Assembly (NCBI GenBank): GCA_035286465.1
Contig: DATEDF010000089.1
Coordinates: forward strand, 62,001-126,000
Direction of reading: 5' to 3'
Length of the DNA: 64,000 nucleotides
Source of the DNA: Fen-1231 sp035286465
Lineage (GTDB): Bacteria; Gemmatimonadota; Gemmatimonadetes; Gemmatimonadales; Gemmatimonadaceae
Shown here: positions 9,308 to 17,012 of the stretch, one piece after another
Position numbering within the stretch: position 1 is the first letter of the stretch
Layout: each line of letters opens with the position of its first letter
Translations under genes and position numbers: made by a program
The notes under the pieces: generated by a model
What the model saw: only the letters and a program-made list of their open reading frames with translations
Database searches by the model: none
What the model was told of the DNA's origin: nothing

Positions 9308-12057
9308 CACCGGATTCCTCCATCGTCCATCGCCGCGCGCGTGCGGCGCAGCTGCTCCATCAGCGCCTCCAGCGTCGGCGCCGTCTTCCGGTCGAAGAAC
9401 ACGCGGCCGTCCACGAGCGTCATCTCCACCCGCGCCGCCGACGAGAAGGGATGCGCGCTGAAGATCGCGATGTCCGCGTCCTTGCCGACATCAATCGAAC
9501 CCGTGTACTTGTCCACGCCGAGCTGCCACGCGGCGTTCAGCGTGATCATCTTCAACGCTTCCTCCTCCGACGTCTCACCGTAGTGCATCGCCTTCGCGGC
9601 GTCCTGGTAGAGCCGCCGCGCGCGCTCGTCGGAGTCCGAGTTCACCGAGACGCGCACCCCTCGCTCCGCCATGAGCGCCGAGTTGAACGCGATCGCGTCC
9701 CACGCCTCGAGCTTGTAGCCCCACATGTCGGCGAACGTGGACGCGCCCGTGCCGGCCGCGGCGATCTCGTCGGCGACCTTGTAGCCCTCGAGCACGTGCT
9801 GCAGCGACGCGATCCGGAAGCCGAAGTCCTTGGCGACCTTGAGGAGCATGTAGATCTCGTCGGAGCGGTACGAGTGCGCGTGCACGAGGCGCTTGCCCTC
9901 GAGGATCTCGACGAGCACGTCGAGCTCGACGTCGCGACGCGGCGGAATCGGCTCCGCTTCCCCACGCTTGAGCGCGGCCTTCGCCTTTGTGAAGGCCGCC
10001 CACTCCGCCTGGTAGTCGCGCGCCGCCGTGAAGCGCTCACGGAGCAGCTCCTCGACGCCCATGCGGGTGCGCGGATAACGCGGCTGACGTCCGGGCTGAG
10101 GTTGGCTGTTCGTCTGCCGCACGTTTTCGCCGAGGGCGAACTTGATCCCCGGCGGCGCCTGCTGGAAGATCATGCTGTCCACGGGAAGCCCCCATCGAAG
10201 CTTCACGGTGACATTCTTCCCGCCGATGGTATTGGCCGAGCCGTGCAGCAGGTTGGCCGCCGTCACCCCGCCAGCGAGCTGCCTGTAAAAGGTCAGTCCA
10301 TCTTGTCGGACTGCATCGGCGAGCTCGACTTCGGCCGTCACCGAGCTCGAGCCCTCGTTGATGCCCTCGAGGGACGAGTGGGAATGCGCATCAATGATGC
10401 CGGGCGTGACGAACTTCCCGGTTCCGTCAATGACCTGCGCGCCGGCCGGCACGGCGACGTTCGACCCGACCTCCGCGATCTTGCCGTCGCGGATCAGGAT
10501 CGTGCCGCGCTGGATGGTGCCGTGCGACGCGGTGAGGATCGTGGCGTTCGTGATCGCCACGAGCCTCGCCGCCGGGGGGATCGGCATCGTGAACGGGGCC
10601 ACGCCCGGCGCGGCGACCGGCTGGGCGCCGGCCACCGGTGCGGCGAGCGCGAGCAGCGCGAGCGGCGCGCCGTCGTCCGGCGGAGCGCCGCGCCCGCCGC
10701 CGCGCCCACCCGCGGCCGGCGGTGGGGTCACCTCGAATCGCTCGCCATCAATGAACACGGCGCGAACCCGCGCGCTGTCAGAGAGGATTCCACCCCCCTC
10801 GGTCACCACGAGGTTCGCGATCTTGCCGACCTCGATGCTGCCGAGCGCGTCGCCCAGTCCCGTCATCTCGGCGGGCCGGATCGTCATCGCCTGGAGTGCC
10901 ACGTCGGCCGGCAACCCCGCGGCGACGGCCTTGCGCGCGTTCGCCAGGAAGGTCGAGGCCGGAGTCCGGCCGGAGGCGAGCGCGAACCGGATTCCGCCCT
11001 TGTGCACAGCCGCGGGGTTTGCTTCGATCAGTTTGCGCGCCTCACGATCGAGTGCCGCGCTGTCGCCCGGCTCGCGCCGCTGCGCCTGGCGGTACGACCA
11101 GCCCGTGCCGGCGGACGGGACCGGAAAGTTGACCGACACAACGACGGGGCGGCCGGCGAGCGCGTCGAGCGCGCGCCATCCCTCGGTCGCTCCGACAATC
11201 GTGAGCTTGAGGTCGAACTCCTTCGCCACGCGCACGGCGCGGCGGATCTCGTTCTCGTTGCCCGCCTCGTAGAACGCGGGCAGCGTGCCGCGCACGACGG
11301 GGACGAGCGCCTCGAGCCCGGGATCGTTCGGCGGGCGTGGGACGCCTCGCGGCTCGGCGCGCCATCGGTCAACGAGCAGACCGTGCCGTCGCGCGTCATG
11401 GAACGCCTGCCGCTGATAGGCGATTACGCCCATGATGGTGCCCGGCGTTCCGGCCTCGCCGCCGCCGAAGCCGCCTCCCCCGCCCTGGAAACCGAGGTGT
11501 TGGGCGACCGGCGAGCGCAGCGCCGCGCGCCCGTCGGCGCTGTCCTTCGCGGGCACCAGCGCGGAGAGCCCGCGCAGGGCGCCGCGCGACGGCGCGACGA
11601 GCACCGCGGTCACGCCGCCCTCACGCGCGGCACGCGCGTCGGCGACCGACAGGCGCAACTCGTCCGCCACCACACGTTCGGGATCGAACCCGGAGAACCG
11701 GGGCGCGACCGTGACCAGCGCGGCCGGCCCGCCGCCGCCACCGCCCCTCCCTCCGCCCGCCAGGGCGGCGGGCTCGGAGAGTCCGATGCCCGACATGAGG
11801 TCAATCAGCCCGGGCGAGATGGTGCGTCCCGAGAGATCGAGCACGCGGGCGTCGGCCGGGACCGGCACGGTCGTGCCGACGGCGACGATGAGGCCGTCGC
11901 GGATCACGATCGTGCCTCTCTCGATCAGGCCCTTCGTGACCGTCTCGATGCGCGCGTTCGTCAGGGCCCAGGTGCCGCCTTGCGCGCCAAGGGCGCTTGG
12001 CACGGCGACGACGATCCCCAGGACCGCCCGACGGACGATCGCGGAGGAGTGAATCAT
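9307..12057 (-). CDS. Secreted tandem amidohydrolase fusion: degenerate domain plus intact domain
   Basis: This 916-aa protein has an N-terminal signal peptide and two complete amidohydrolase domains. Domain 1 (about 28-455) has PGLIDLMSGIGL where the HxH belongs and no replacement histidines. Domain 2 (about 490-916) has PGIIDAHSHSS (His558, His560), later HAHSYRS and LQHVLEG histidines and NSDSDE, so a metal site looks intact. Between them residues about 463-479 form a second signal-peptide-like stretch ending AxA-Q. Start ATG 12057 has GGAG upstream. The family hydrolyses C-N bonds of cyclic amides or peptides; the substrate is unknown. It is coupled to the downstream stand-alone paralogue. 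Confidence 0.88.
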   Translation of the reverse strand: MIHSSAIVRRAVLGIVVAVPSALGAQGGTWALTNARIETVTKGLIERGTIVIRDGLIVAVGTTVPVPADARVLDLSGRTISPGLIDLMSGIGLSEPAALAGGGRGGGGGGPAALVTVAPRFSGFDPERVVADELRLSVADARAAREGGVTAVLVAPSRGALRGLSALVPAKDSADGRAALRSPVAQHLGFQGGGGGFGGGEAGTPGTIMGVIAYQRQAFHDARRHGLLVDRWRAEPRGVPRPPNDPGLEALVPVVRGTLPAFYEAGNENEIRRAVRVAKEFDLKLTIVGATEGWRALDALAGRPVVVSVNFPVPSAGTGWSYRQAQRREPGDSAALDREARKLIEANPAAVHKGGIRFALASGRTPASTFLANARKAVAAGLPADVALQAMTIRPAEMTGLGDALGSIEVGKIANLVVTEGGGILSDSARVRAVFIDGERFEVTPPPAAGGRGGGRGAPPDDGAPLALLALAAPVAGAQPVAAPGVAPFTMPIPPAARLVAITNATILTASHGTIQRGTILIRDGKIAEVGSNVAVPAGAQVIDGTGKFVTPGIIDAHSHSSLEGINEGSSSVTAEVELADAVRQDGLTFYRQLAGGVTAANLLHGSANTIGGKNVTVKLRWGLPVDSMIFQQAPPGIKFALGENVRQTNSQPQPGRQPRYPRTRMGVEELLRERFTAARDYQAEWAAFTKAKAALKRGEAEPIPPRRDVELDVLVEILEGKRLVHAHSYRSDEIYMLLKVAKDFGFRIASLQHVLEGYKVADEIAAAGTGASTFADMWGYKLEAWDAIAFNSALMAERGVRVSVNSDSDERARRLYQDAAKAMHYGETSEEEALKMITLNAAWQLGVDKYTGSIDVGKDADIAIFSAHPFSSAARVEMTLVDGRVFFDRKTAPTLEALMEQLRRTRAAMDDGGIR

Positions 12058-12238
12058 GGAACGCTCCAATGGGTGAGGGGCCGCCTCACGGCTGGTTGCC
12101 GTGTGCGGTGACGATCCGCGCCCCTGGTGCCACGCGTTAGCCCCGCACCGCATCTCTCGGCGTTGCGCTGCATTGCGTCGCGCGAGCGGACGCGGGACTA
12201 TTGATGGATGCGCGCCGGCTCGCGCGCGCGGAACGTCC
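12058..12238. other. Divergent intergenic region
   Basis: A 181-bp gap between the amidohydrolase fusion (minus) and the LuxR-type regulator (plus). A TTGCGT hexamer at 12175-12180 has GACTAT 17 bp downstream as a weak promoter candidate for the regulator. No clear operator palindrome or riboswitch is visible. Confidence 0.3.
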
Positions 12239-15200
12239 ATGATGGTGGGAATCCGGAGGCTGCCGAGGGCGATGCCCGTAATACCCGCGACGCCGCTGAT
12301 GCCGCTGGTCGGACGAGGCGAGGAGCTTGCGGCGCTCGCCGCGGCGCTGGACGCCGCCGTGGCCGGACGCGGCAGCCTGCACGTCGTCTCGGGCGAAGGC
12401 GGCATCGGCAAGACGCGCCTCGCACAGGCGGTTGGCGAGCTCGCCAAGGCGCGCGGCTTCACGGCGGTCGTGGGACGCGCCAATCCGGTGGAGACCGGGA
12501 TCCCGTACGCGCTTTTCGCCGACGCGTTCGTCCCGCTGCTCCGCGGCGTGCCGCCGCCCGTGTTGCAGGTCCTGGCGCGCGGCGCCACGGCGGAGCTCGA
12601 GGTGCTCTTCCCGGCCTTGCGCGCGGAGGGCACCGTGGCGCGCGCCGGCGACACCGGCGACCTCAAGCCCCGCCTGCTCGACACCTTCGCGCGGTTCCTG
12701 CAGCGGCTCGCCGCACGCGAGCCGCTGCTCATCACGCTCGAGAACCTGCAGTGGGCCGATCCGTCGTCGCTGGAGCTTCTGCACTTCGTCTCGCGCGGTG
12801 CCGGCGCGCATCCGCTCGTTCTGCTCTGCACCTACGCGGACGAGCGGCGGGACGCGAACCCGATGCTCCGCACGACGGAGCAATCGCTGAGGTCGCTGGG
12901 CGCGCTGACGCCGCATCGCCTCCCGCCGCTGTCGCGCGGCGAGACCGCGGATGTCGTGCGCCAGATGTTCGACGTCCCGGTCGAGGCGGTCGGAGACTTC
13001 GTCACTCGACTGCACGACCGAACGCGCGGGAACCCCTTCTTCATCGAGGAAACGCTGAAGGCGCTGGTGGCCGGGGGGCGGCTTCGCGAGGAGGAAGGCC
13101 GCTGGGTGGGCTGGAGCACCGAGGCGCCGGAGCTGCCGCGGACGATTCGCGATGCCCTCGCTGAACGCCTCGACCGCCTCAGTCAGGGCGCCCGGCACGT
13201 GGCCACGATCGCCGCGGTGGTCGGGACGCAGGTCCCGCACCCGCTCCTCGTCGCGCTGGCCGAGCTCGAGTCTCCGGCGCTCCTCGCGGCCGTGGACGAG
13301 CTGCGGCGCGAGCGCCTCATCACCGAAACCGACGCCGACGGACAGTTCGCGTACGAGTTCACGCACCCCCTTCTGCAGGAGGTGCTCTATGCGGAACTGT
13401 CGCGCGCCCGGGCGCGCGCGCTGCACGCGGAGATCGCCGAGGCACTGGAGACCGTCTTCGGCGACCGCGCCTTGGCGCACGCGGACGCGCTGGCGGCGCA
13501 CTTTCTCCGTGCGGCCTCACCCGCCCAGGCCCCGCGCGCCTGCCTTTACCTGACCGCGGCCGGGAAGTCGGCGCTGGAGCGCGGGGCCGACCGCGAGGCG
13601 GCGGAGGCGCTGGAGGCCGCGCTCGCGCTGGCCGAGGGCCTGGACGACGCCGCCGCACGTGAGACGCTGCTCGACCTGCTGGCGCGGGCGCGGCAGCGCC
13701 TGGGCGACTACGCGAGTGCCTCCTCCCACTGGGAGGGGGCCGTCGCCCTCGCGCACGCACGGGGCGACGAGCGTCGTGTCGCGACGCTCGAGCGGCGCCT
13801 CGGCGTGGCCGCGTTCTGGAGCGGCCGATACGACGACGCCCTCACGCGCTACGACCAGGGGCTCGTCGCCGCGGGTCGCGCAAAGGACGAGAGCACCGCC
13901 GCGCGTCTCCGCCTGGCGCGCGGCGCCGCGCTCCTGGCCGTGGGGCGCGCCGGCGAGGCCGAACAGGAAGTGCGCATCGCGCTCGCCATCGCCGCGCGAG
14001 TCGGCGAGCCGCGCCTGCTCTCGCGGGTGCACCAGGCGCTCCAGTCGCTGGCCATCTGGCGCGGACCGAGCGAGGCGGCGAGTGAGCACGGGAAACAGGC
14101 CTTGAGCTTCGCGACGGCCGCCGGCGACCGCGGCGCCGAATGGACGGCGCGCTGGGGCATGGCAATCCACGCCGGGCTCACCGGCGACGTCGCGGGCACC
14201 AGGGACCATCTCGAGGCCGCGACGACCCTCGCCGAAGAACTGCGCTCGCCGCTCCTGCGCCTCTGGAGTGGCGAGATCGGCATCGAGTACCGGTCGGGGA
14301 TCGGCGAGTGGGACGACGCCCTCGCGCTGGCGGACCGCACGATCGCCGACGCGCGCGCCTTCGGCCAGCGCACGCTCCTGCCGCGGCTCCTCGTCTGGTC
14401 GTCGCTCATTCACCTCGGACGCGGTGACTTCGAGCGCGCCAAGGAACAGATCGACGAGGCGTGGGAGGTTTCCGGCGCGGCGCGGACCGGCCGCGCCGCG
14501 CAACTCAACGTCCACACCGTCGTGCCCGCGCACGTCGGGCGCGCCGCGTACCATCTCGCGAAACACGACTACCGGCGCGCGGTCGTGATCGGGGAGCAGG
14601 GGCTCGAGATCGCCGACAAGTCGGGCTACGTGGTCTGGGCGATCCACCGGCTCATGCCCCTCATCGCCGAGGCCTCGCTCTGGATGCAGGACTGGGAGCG
14701 CGCGGAACACTATGGCAACCGCTTGCGCGAGTCGTCGCAGCGGCTCGGGCATCCGCTGGGGCTCGCGTGGGCGGACGCGTGCGACGCGCTGGTCCGAACG
14801 GGAAAGGGCGACCGGGCGGGTGCCGTGGCACTGCTGCGGCAGGCGGCGGACGGGCTCGACGCGATTCCCTTCGTCGAACACGCCGCACGGCTCCGGCTCC
14901 AGCTCGCGGACGTGCTCATCGAGGCCGGCGACCCGGACGCGGCCGCGGCCGAGTTGCGCCGGATCCACGCCGTCTTCGCGAGGCTCGGCGCGCGGCCCGC
15001 GCTCGACGACGTGCGCCGGAGACTCCGGTCGTTGGGCATCCGCCCGCCCGGCCGCACGTCGGCCCTCGGCACGGGCGCGCTCACCGCGCGCGAGACGGAA
15101 ATCGCGCGGTTCATCGCCGAACGGAAGAGCAACAAGCAGATTGCCGTCGCGCTGGATATCTCGTCGCGCACGGTCGGCACGCACCTCTCCAACATCTTCG

Positions 15201-15325
15201 CCAAGCTCGGCGTGGACTCTCGCGGCGCGCTGACGGACCTCGTCCGCGCCGGCGCGCTCGGCGGAACGATGCCCGCCGAGCGCCCGGCAACCCCGCGCGA
15301 GGCGCGCCCCCTCAGCGCACCGTGA
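12239..15325 (+). CDS. Large ATP-dependent LuxR-family transcriptional regulator (AAA + TPR + HTH)
   Basis: The 1028-aa protein has a Walker A GEGGIGKT (52-59) and a Walker B-like segment LITLENLQWAD, an AAA_16/STAND ATPase of the MalT/LAL type. A long helical repeat region resembling TPRs (about 430-930) follows, then a C-terminal LuxR HTH (LTARETEIARFIAERKSN ... TVGTHLSNIFAKL). Such proteins are inducer-gated activators. No receiver domain is present. ATG 12239 is used, though ATG 12272 is possible. It is divergent from the amidohydrolase pair, so that pair is a candidate target. The last 14 bases overlap the convergent gene. Confidence 0.9.
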   Translation: MMVGIRRLPRAMPVIPATPLMPLVGRGEELAALAAALDAAVAGRGSLHVVSGEGGIGKTRLAQAVGELAKARGFTAVVGRANPVETGIPYALFADAFVPLLRGVPPPVLQVLARGATAELEVLFPALRAEGTVARAGDTGDLKPRLLDTFARFLQRLAAREPLLITLENLQWADPSSLELLHFVSRGAGAHPLVLLCTYADERRDANPMLRTTEQSLRSLGALTPHRLPPLSRGETADVVRQMFDVPVEAVGDFVTRLHDRTRGNPFFIEETLKALVAGGRLREEEGRWVGWSTEAPELPRTIRDALAERLDRLSQGARHVATIAAVVGTQVPHPLLVALAELESPALLAAVDELRRERLITETDADGQFAYEFTHPLLQEVLYAELSRARARALHAEIAEALETVFGDRALAHADALAAHFLRAASPAQAPRACLYLTAAGKSALERGADREAAEALEAALALAEGLDDAAARETLLDLLARARQRLGDYASASSHWEGAVALAHARGDERRVATLERRLGVAAFWSGRYDDALTRYDQGLVAAGRAKDESTAARLRLARGAALLAVGRAGEAEQEVRIALAIAARVGEPRLLSRVHQALQSLAIWRGPSEAASEHGKQALSFATAAGDRGAEWTARWGMAIHAGLTGDVAGTRDHLEAATTLAEELRSPLLRLWSGEIGIEYRSGIGEWDDALALADRTIADARAFGQRTLLPRLLVWSSLIHLGRGDFERAKEQIDEAWEVSGAARTGRAAQLNVHTVVPAHVGRAAYHLAKHDYRRAVVIGEQGLEIADKSGYVVWAIHRLMPLIAEASLWMQDWERAEHYGNRLRESSQRLGHPLGLAWADACDALVRTGKGDRAGAVALLRQAADGLDAIPFVEHAARLRLQLADVLIEAGDPDAAAAELRRIHAVFARLGARPALDDVRRRLRSLGIRPPGRTSALGTGALTARETEIARFIAERKSNKQIAVALDISSRTVGTHLSNIFAKLGVDSRGALTDLVRAGALGGTMPAERPATPREARPLSAP

Positions 15326-15902
15326 AACCAGTGAGTACTGACACGCGCGTCCCCGACTGCGACGGGACCACGGCGACGTTGAAAGGGATGTTCACCGTCC
15401 CGCGTCGCACGGTCACACCTGCGGCGATCGCGAGCGCCACCCCAGCCGGAGTCACATTCGGCCCGACGCCAAACTCCGTACCGCGCACCGTCCGCAGGCC
15501 CACGAGCCAGCTCGCGCTGGGAATGACCCGTCCCTGATCGAGGCCGCCCGCCAGCAACACGATCTCCGAGATGGCCGCCAGACCGGTGTCGTCGCCGAGA
15601 AACTGGCGCTCGAACTGCCAGCCGAACTGAGTGATGACGGGATTGAGCGTGATGTTGCGATCGGTCCTGATCTTCTCGCGGACGCCGTCGCTCAGGAAGG
15701 TGATGCCGACGCGCGGCCCAGACAGCTTGACTCGCGTGGTTGCGCCTGGAAGCCGGCCGTTCACGGGCAGGTCCTGCGCGAGGGCGTCGCCCGGCGCAGC
15801 CGCCGAGAGCGCGACACCGAGCGCGAGAACGGGCCGCAAGAAAGCCGTGCAGCGAACGATGCGCGTCCGGGCGGGGACGCCTGTCTTGTGAATCGCTTGC
15901 AT
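15312..15902 (-). CDS. Secreted hypothetical protein, possible small outer-membrane barrel
   Basis: A 196-aa product with a signal peptide (hydrophobic 20-35, cleavage near ALAQD). The mature part alternates polar and hydrophobic residues, with ITQFGWQFERQFLG and a C-terminal strand ending in VLTGFTVR, as in small beta-barrels. No named domain is recognised. ATG 15902 has GGAG six bases upstream. It overlaps the 3' end of the regulator gene by 14 bases and stands alone on its strand, with tRNA genes upstream. Confidence 0.7.
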   Translation of the reverse strand: MQAIHKTGVPARTRIVRCTAFLRPVLALGVALSAAAPGDALAQDLPVNGRLPGATTRVKLSGPRVGITFLSDGVREKIRTDRNITLNPVITQFGWQFERQFLGDDTGLAAISEIVLLAGGLDQGRVIPSASWLVGLRTVRGTEFGVGPNVTPAGVALAIAAGVTVRRGTVNIPFNVAVVPSQSGTRVSVLTGFTVR

Positions 15903-16020
15903 GTGACGCTCCGGTTAGAGTCGGAGCTCACGATGCCAGGCGTGGAACGCCGGCCCCATCGGTCACATGTCGTAGACGGGCCGACCGTAATGACGTAGTG
16001 ACGAGTGAGGAGTTCGAGAA

Positions 16021-16108
16021 CGGACGGGGTGGGATTCGAACCCACGGTACGCTTATGACGTACACACACTTTCCAGGCGTGCGCCTTAAACCACTCGGCC
16101 ACCCGTCC
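16021..16108 (-). tRNA. tRNA-Ser (anticodon GGA)
   Basis: An 88-nt gene: acceptor GGACGGG pairs with CCCGTCC, discriminator G; the D arm holds GGCCGAGTGGTTTAAGGC. The anticodon loop CTGGAAA gives GGA, and a long variable arm follows as in class II tRNAs. The T loop is TTCGAAT. CCA is not encoded. Confidence 0.96.
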
Positions 16109-16189
16109 CCGGTTGGCACTCAGCGACCCGGAGGCAGAGGTGCGCGCCGCCGAGCCGTCCCCCTTCTGGCTTTTGCCGCCGGGACAACA

Positions 16190-16276
16190 CGGACAGGGTG
16201 AGATTCGAACTCACGATACCGTTGCCGGTATGCCGGTTTTCGAGACCGGTGCCTTCAACCGCTCGGCCACCTGTCC
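16190..16276 (-). tRNA. tRNA-Ser (anticodon CGA)
   Basis: An 87-nt gene: acceptor GGACAGG pairs with CCTGTCC, discriminator G. The anticodon stem CCGGT/ACCGG encloses CTCGAAA, giving anticodon CGA, and the long variable arm marks a class II tRNA. CCA is not encoded. It lies 81 bp upstream of the GGA isoacceptor on the same strand, so the two may be co-transcribed. Confidence 0.96.
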
Positions 16277-16336
16277 AGGAACTGACCTAGATTGTTGAAA
16301 TTACTCGGGATACGCCGAGCAAGACAACTGCGACCA

Positions 16337-16407
16337 CGAGTAGACAGCCGTCAGCCGTCTGCTATCAGCTGACAGCTGAAGACTGACGGCTGGCGGCTGT
16401 CTACTCG
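16337..16407. repeat. Low-complexity inverted repeat at the tadA 3' end (word GTAGACAGCCG)
   Basis: The arms at 16337-16363 and 16381-16407 match as inverted copies: the outer 14 bases (CGAGTAGACAGCCG) are exact and the rest is nearly so. The centre holds a smaller CAGCTG-type palindrome. The right arm includes the last Glu codon and TAG stop of tadA. It could form a long hairpin at the end of the tadA message, though no T run follows. It belongs to the repeat family described in the findings. Confidence 0.9.
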
Positions 16408-16868
16408 CGTTTGTCCTTGAAGAACCTGGCCATCAGTGCCCCGCACTCCTTCTCCAGCACCCCGCCCTGCACCTCCGGCCGGTGATTCAGCTTTGGATGG
16501 CGCAGGAGGTCCGTCACGGAGCCGGCCATGCCCGCCTTCGGGTCCCACGCACCGAAGACGACGCGGTCGAGTCGCGCGAGCACGATCGCGCCGGCGCACA
16601 TCGCGCACGGCTCGAGCGTGACGTAGAGGGTGCACCCTTCGAGCCGGGCCGCCCCGAGCACGGCCGACGCCGACTGAATGGCGAGCAGTTCGGCGTGCGC
16701 GGTGGCGTCGGCGGAGGCGACCATCGCGTCCGCCGCGCGGGCGACGACTTCGCCGTCGCGCACGATGACGGCACCGACCGGCACTTCGCCGTTCTCCGCG
16801 GCGTCCTCGGCTTCGTCCAGCGCGAGCCGCATCCAGGCGGCGTCCTTCTTAGCGCGGGCGGTGGTCAC
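16401..16868 (-). CDS. tadA: tRNA adenosine(34) deaminase
   Basis: Converts A34 to inosine in tRNA-Arg(ACG), allowing decoding of CGN codons. The 155-aa protein has the cytidine-deaminase-type zinc site: HAE (His59, Glu61) and PCAMC (Cys89, Cys92). The GTG at 16868 is used because family members carry roughly this N-terminal length before MRLALDEA; ATG 16832 is possible but short. Its stop codon lies in the arm of a long inverted repeat. It is on the same strand as, and upstream of, two tRNA-Ser genes. Confidence 0.93.
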   Translation of the reverse strand: MTTARAKKDAAWMRLALDEAEDAAENGEVPVGAVIVRDGEVVARAADAMVASADATAHAELLAIQSASAVLGAARLEGCTLYVTLEPCAMCAGAIVLARLDRVVFGAWDPKAGMAGSVTDLLRHPKLNHRPEVQGGVLEKECGALMARFFKDKRE

Positions 16869-17012
16869 GGGTTGGCGGTGCTCGGGCGATGAAACGTGAG
16901 CGCGCGGGAGTCTGTACTCTGGGTCACAGTGCGGCGCGAACGGGGGGCACAGGCGCCGGTCGCGGCCGGACCACGGCGTGAACTTTTCCGCCTGGGCGTT
17001 AGTATTGACCTG

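Noticed and set aside
9205..12111. A 968-codon plus-strand open frame
   Set aside because: It is a shadow of the amidohydrolase genes, which have clear domains on the minus strand.
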